DNA of 64,000 nucleotides from positions 62,001 to 126,000 of the forward strand of contig JBLRWO010000004.1 in assembly GCA_047921215.1 (NCBI GenBank), written 5' to 3'. The DNA comes from RECM01 sp047921215. Lineage in GTDB: Bacteria; Bacteroidota; Rhodothermia; Balneolales; Cyclonatronaceae. The stretch's first letter is position 1, and each line of letters starts with the position of its first letter. The position numbers and the translations under genes were made by a program. The notes below the pieces were generated by a model. That model saw only the letters and a list, made by a program, of their open reading frames with translations. It searched no databases and had not been told where the DNA came from. Shown here in pieces: positions 60,911-64,000 of this stretch.

Positions 60911-63900
60911 ATGGAACATTTGAAACCATTTCTGCCGGCAGTAATTCTGCTGACTCTGTTAACCCTGATGCCCGCACATACTACAGCCCAGCAGGAAGAA
61001 GCCCGGGTACTCCGTTTCCCCGCCATCCATGGCAACACCATTGCCTTCAGTTATTCCGGCAATCTCTATACGGTACCGGCGAACGGTGGTGTGGCCCGGC
61101 GGATCACATCCCATGAAGGTTACGAAACCTTTCCGCGTTTTTCGCCCGACGGTGCCCATATCGCGTTTACGGGTCAGTACGATGGCAATACCGAGGTGTA
61201 CCGCATTCCGGCCCTGGGGGGCACGCCCGAACGTCTCACCTACACACCCACCCTCGGCCGCGACGATATCGGCGACCGGATGGGCCCGAATAATGTGGTG
61301 ATGGGCTGGACCCCCGACGGCGAGCACGTGCTGTTCCGCTCGCGCATGCGGGAGCATAATTCGTTTAAGGGTCAGCTTTACCTGGCCGGAATGGATGCCG
61401 GCCTGGTCGAACAGCTGCCATTGCCCCGCGGCGGCTTCTCGTCTTATTCGCCGGATGGCAAGAAACTGGCATATAACCGCATTTACCGCGAATTCCGTAC
61501 CTGGAAACGGTACCGCGGTGGTATGGCCGACGATATATCGGTATATGATTTCGAGACCAAAGAATCGGTGAATATTACCAAAAATGACTCCCAGGATATC
61601 ATCCCCATGTGGCACGGAAACCGCATCTACTTTTTGTCGGACCGTGACGAAAACAAAAGGATGAATCTTTTTGTGTACGATTTCGACAGCGGTGAAACCC
61701 GCCAACTGACCCGTTTTGAGGAGTTTGATATCAAATTTCCGTCGATAGGCCGCGAAAATATCGTTTTTGAATACGGAGGATATATCTACCGGTTCAACCT
61801 GGCCTCGGAGGAGTACCGCAAGGTGCCGGTATTTGTGCACGATGATGCGCTGGCCAGCAGGGGCGGACTCGTTCAGGTGCATGATCAGGTCAGTACCGCA
61901 TCACCGTCGCCCGATGCGAGTCGTGTGGTTTTCGGTGCCCGTGGCGAGGTGTTCACCGTTCCGGTAAAGAGCGGAATTACCCGTAACCTAACCAATACAT
62001 CCGGTGTGCATGAGCGCAGTGCGAAATGGTCGCCCGACGGCAAAATGATCGCCTGGATTTCGGATGCATCCGGTGAGAATGAGATATGGGTGAGCGGTCA
62101 GGACGGTACCACACCAGCCCTGCAGCTCACCGACGGTGCCGATACCTCCTACATCAATCTGGATTGGTCGCCCGACAGTAAAAAAATCCTCTTCTCCGAC
62201 AAAATGCAGCGCCTCCGCTATGTGGATGTGGAAACGGAAAGCGTGACCGAGGTGATGCAGGCCGATGCCTGGGAGATTGTATCGTACGACTGGTCGCCCG
62301 ACAGCCGCTGGATCGCCTATGTGAAACCGGAGGTGGAGAGTATGGCGAAGATCTATCTCTACAATCTGGCGAACCGCGAAACCCATGAGGTAACCGACGG
62401 CTGGTATGCATCATCAGGCCCGAGATTCAGCCGCGACGGAAACTATCTGTTTTTCACATCCAACCGGGATTTCAGCCCGACGTACAGCTGGACCGAATGG
62501 AACCATGTGTATCAGGATATGGCACGCGTCTATTTTGTAACCCTGCGCAAGGATGTACCCTCGCCGTTCGGATACAGGAATGATGAGGTTTCGATGGATG
62601 ACAACGGGAACAATGATAAGGCAGAATCACCGGCCGTTGAGGTGAACATCGATACCGACGGATTGCCGCAGCGAATTGTGGCCCTGCCGGTACAGTCATC
62701 AAGCTATTTCAACATCAGCCATGTAGGCAACCATGTGTATTATATGCGGAACGGAAGCCGTGATGAGCGCTCCCGGTTGTTATTTTATGATCTGAAGGAG
62801 CAAAAGGAGACCGACCTGGGAGCAGTAAACGGCTACATGATCACCGCCGACGGCAAAAAAATGCTGGTTAACCAGAACCGGCAGTGGGCCATGATCAACC
62901 TTCCAACCACCCCGTTGAACATAAAGGAGCACATCGATCTGAGCGGGATGCGGATGGAGCTCGACCGCCGCGCCGAGTGGATTCAGATTTTCGAGGAGAG
63001 CTGGCGTCAGATGCGCGATTATCATTATGCCCCGAATATGCATGGCGTGGATTGGGAAGCAGTGCGCGAGACCTACCGTCCGCTGGCCGAAAGTGTACGC
63101 CACCGGCACGATCTCACCTATGTGATCGGCGAAATGATCGGCGAGCTGAATACAGGCCATGCCTATGTTGGCGGAGGTGACGTACCCTCGCCCGACCGGG
63201 TGCAGATGGGCATGCTCGGCGCGCAGCTGAGCCGCGATGAAAACACACGAAATTACCGGATTGACCGGATACTGCAGGGGCAGAACTGGGTCTCATCGAG
63301 GCGGTCGCCTCTTACAGAGGTCGGAGTGGATGTAAGCGAAGGCGATTATATTGTGGCGGTGAACGACCGTCCGGTAAGCGATATGCGGAATATCTACCAG
63401 TCGCTGATCGGCCTGGCCGACAAAACGGTGAAACTGCATGTGAACAGCCGTCCGTCGATGAACGGGGCACGTGAAGTGCTGGTGAAGCCCATCGCCGACG
63501 AGGCCCAGCTCTACTACTACAACTGGGTGCAGGACAATATCCGGAAGGTAACGGAGGCCACCGATGGCCGCGTAGGATACATCCACATTCCGGATATGGG
63601 ACCGGCAGGACTGAACGAGTTCATCCAGCATTTCTACCCGCAGATCCGCAAAGAGGCCCTCATCATCGATGTGAGGGGCAACGGGGGCGGGAACGTTTCG
63701 CCCATGATCATCGAGCGTCTGCGGCGGGAAATGGCCATGGTAGGCAAGGCCCGTAACGCTGCCACCACGGTAAATCCGGCCGGTACAATGATTGGCCCTA
63801 TGGTGACCCTGATTGATGAATTCTCGGCATCCGACGGCGACATCTTCCCCTACCGGTTCCGCAAGCACGACCTTGGCCTGATCATCGGCAAGCGCAGCTG

Positions 63901-64000
63901 GGGTGGTGTGATCGGTATCCGCGGTTCGCTACCAATCGTGGATGGCGGCTATCTCAACAGACCCGAATTCGGGCTCTATGATACAGAAGGGAAAGAGTGG
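60911..64000 (+). CDS. Tricorn-like S41 protease, 3' end beyond the window
   Basis: At least 1030 residues; the frame is open to the right edge. Signal peptide (LLTLLTLMPAHTTAQQ). The N-terminal ~650 residues are beta-propeller repeats (FPRFSPDGAHIAFTGQYDGN; AKWSPDGKMIAWISDASGEN; LDWSPDSKKILFSDKM; YDWSPDSRWIAYVKPE). The C1 helical part follows (WRQMRDYHYAPNMHGVDWEA), then a PDZ domain (~775-850, EGDYIVAVNDRPV) and the S41 core with the probable catalytic Ser in DEFSASDGDIFPY and GKRSWGGVIGIRG. Tricorn-type enzymes degrade oligopeptides; an exported form could digest peptides, including wall stem peptides, but no link is shown. Confidence 0.93.
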   Translation, partial: MEHLKPFLPAVILLTLLTLMPAHTTAQQEEARVLRFPAIHGNTIAFSYSGNLYTVPANGGVARRITSHEGYETFPRFSPDGAHIAFTGQYDGNTEVYRIPALGGTPERLTYTPTLGRDDIGDRMGPNNVVMGWTPDGEHVLFRSRMREHNSFKGQLYLAGMDAGLVEQLPLPRGGFSSYSPDGKKLAYNRIYREFRTWKRYRGGMADDISVYDFETKESVNITKNDSQDIIPMWHGNRIYFLSDRDENKRMNLFVYDFDSGETRQLTRFEEFDIKFPSIGRENIVFEYGGYIYRFNLASEEYRKVPVFVHDDALASRGGLVQVHDQVSTASPSPDASRVVFGARGEVFTVPVKSGITRNLTNTSGVHERSAKWSPDGKMIAWISDASGENEIWVSGQDGTTPALQLTDGADTSYINLDWSPDSKKILFSDKMQRLRYVDVETESVTEVMQADAWEIVSYDWSPDSRWIAYVKPEVESMAKIYLYNLANRETHEVTDGWYASSGPRFSRDGNYLFFTSNRDFSPTYSWTEWNHVYQDMARVYFVTLRKDVPSPFGYRNDEVSMDDNGNNDKAESPAVEVNIDTDGLPQRIVALPVQSSSYFNISHVGNHVYYMRNGSRDERSRLLFYDLKEQKETDLGAVNGYMITADGKKMLVNQNRQWAMINLPTTPLNIKEHIDLSGMRMELDRRAEWIQIFEESWRQMRDYHYAPNMHGVDWEAVRETYRPLAESVRHRHDLTYVIGEMIGELNTGHAYVGGGDVPSPDRVQMGMLGAQLSRDENTRNYRIDRILQGQNWVSSRRSPLTEVGVDVSEGDYIVAVNDRPVSDMRNIYQSLIGLADKTVKLHVNSRPSMNGAREVLVKPIADEAQLYYYNWVQDNIRKVTEATDGRVGYIHIPDMGPAGLNEFIQHFYPQIRKEALIIDVRGNGGGNVSPMIIERLRREMAMVGKARNAATTVNPAGTMIGPMVTLIDEFSASDGDIFPYRFRKHDLGLIIGKRSWGGVIGIRGSLPIVDGGYLNRPEFGLYDTEGKEW

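Noticed and set aside
60959..61882. Minus-strand frame of 307 codons
   Set aside because: Opposite the tricorn-like protease, whose propeller repeats explain the sequence.

Overview
The window looks like a chromosome piece from a Gram-negative bacterium of the Bacteroidota side of the FCB group, most likely Balneolota/Rhodothermota. This is inferred from six proteins ending in a C-terminal sorting domain with the QNYPNPFNP signature, a TonB-receptor cassette with a PorV-like barrel but no recognisable SusD, weak Shine-Dalgarno use, and the gene order rplM-rpsI-rpsB-tsf-pyrH. GC is moderate, with A+T-richer patches at the toxin-antitoxin island and upstream of the TonB receptor. No tRNA, rRNA, CRISPR array or insertion sequence was recognised.

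Layout. 0-0.8 kb: tail of a sorted surface protein. 0.9-2.3 kb (minus): a toxin-antitoxin island (HEPN/MNT pair, HigA, and a decapitated higB touching the pyrH stop). 2.3-5.8 kb (minus): the translation operon. 6.2-12.7 kb: a Tat-exported superoxide dismutase, a triple hairpin repeat, aconitase, an HtpX/LemA pair and a secreted unknown. 13-15.8 kb (minus): an ECF sigma factor, a membrane anti-sigma-like protein and a third exported protein, all overlapping. 16.2-18.1 kb: acetyl-CoA synthetase. 18.4-27.9 kb (minus): exported wall and glycan enzymes (deacetylase-like protein, monofunctional transglycosylase, amidase with sorting domain, TolB-like propeller, GH84-type lipoprotein). 28.5-37.5 kb (plus): a five-gene TonB/PorV/lipoprotein/sorted-protein operon with a LacI-type operator-like palindrome in front and a strong terminator behind. 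37.8-47.0 kb (plus): three tandem GHL10-type glycosidases and two phosphodiester glycosidases. 47.4-60.5 kb: a peptidoglycan (MurNAc/GlcNAc) salvage region: a NagX/MurT-like membrane protein, NagZ, two NamZ, an NlpC/P60 lipoprotein, an Amidase_3 enzyme, MurQ and a BadF-type amino-sugar kinase, with a DUF4922 + GT2 pair embedded. 60.9 kb to the end: a tricorn-like S41 protease, cut by the window edge.

How it fits together. From about 18 to 60 kb nearly every enzyme acts on, or could act on, bacterial wall glycans. Exported amidases, an endopeptidase and glycosidases would cut polymers outside or in the periplasm; NamZ and NagZ would release MurNAc and GlcNAc; a membrane protein would import the sugars; a kinase and MurQ would feed GlcNAc-6-P to metabolism. 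I read the region as a peptidoglycan/necromass utilisation locus; the pathway genes are recognisable, while the role of the GHL10 and phosphodiester-glycosidase block is a hypothesis.

The gaps between genes hold unusual repeats: an 18-bp array seeded by the last codons of a gene, a dispersed structured element with compensatory base changes, 9-bp GAT-rich expansions, a 44-bp triple repeat before a namZ gene, and a REP-like family one copy of which supplies the C terminus of the sugar kinase.
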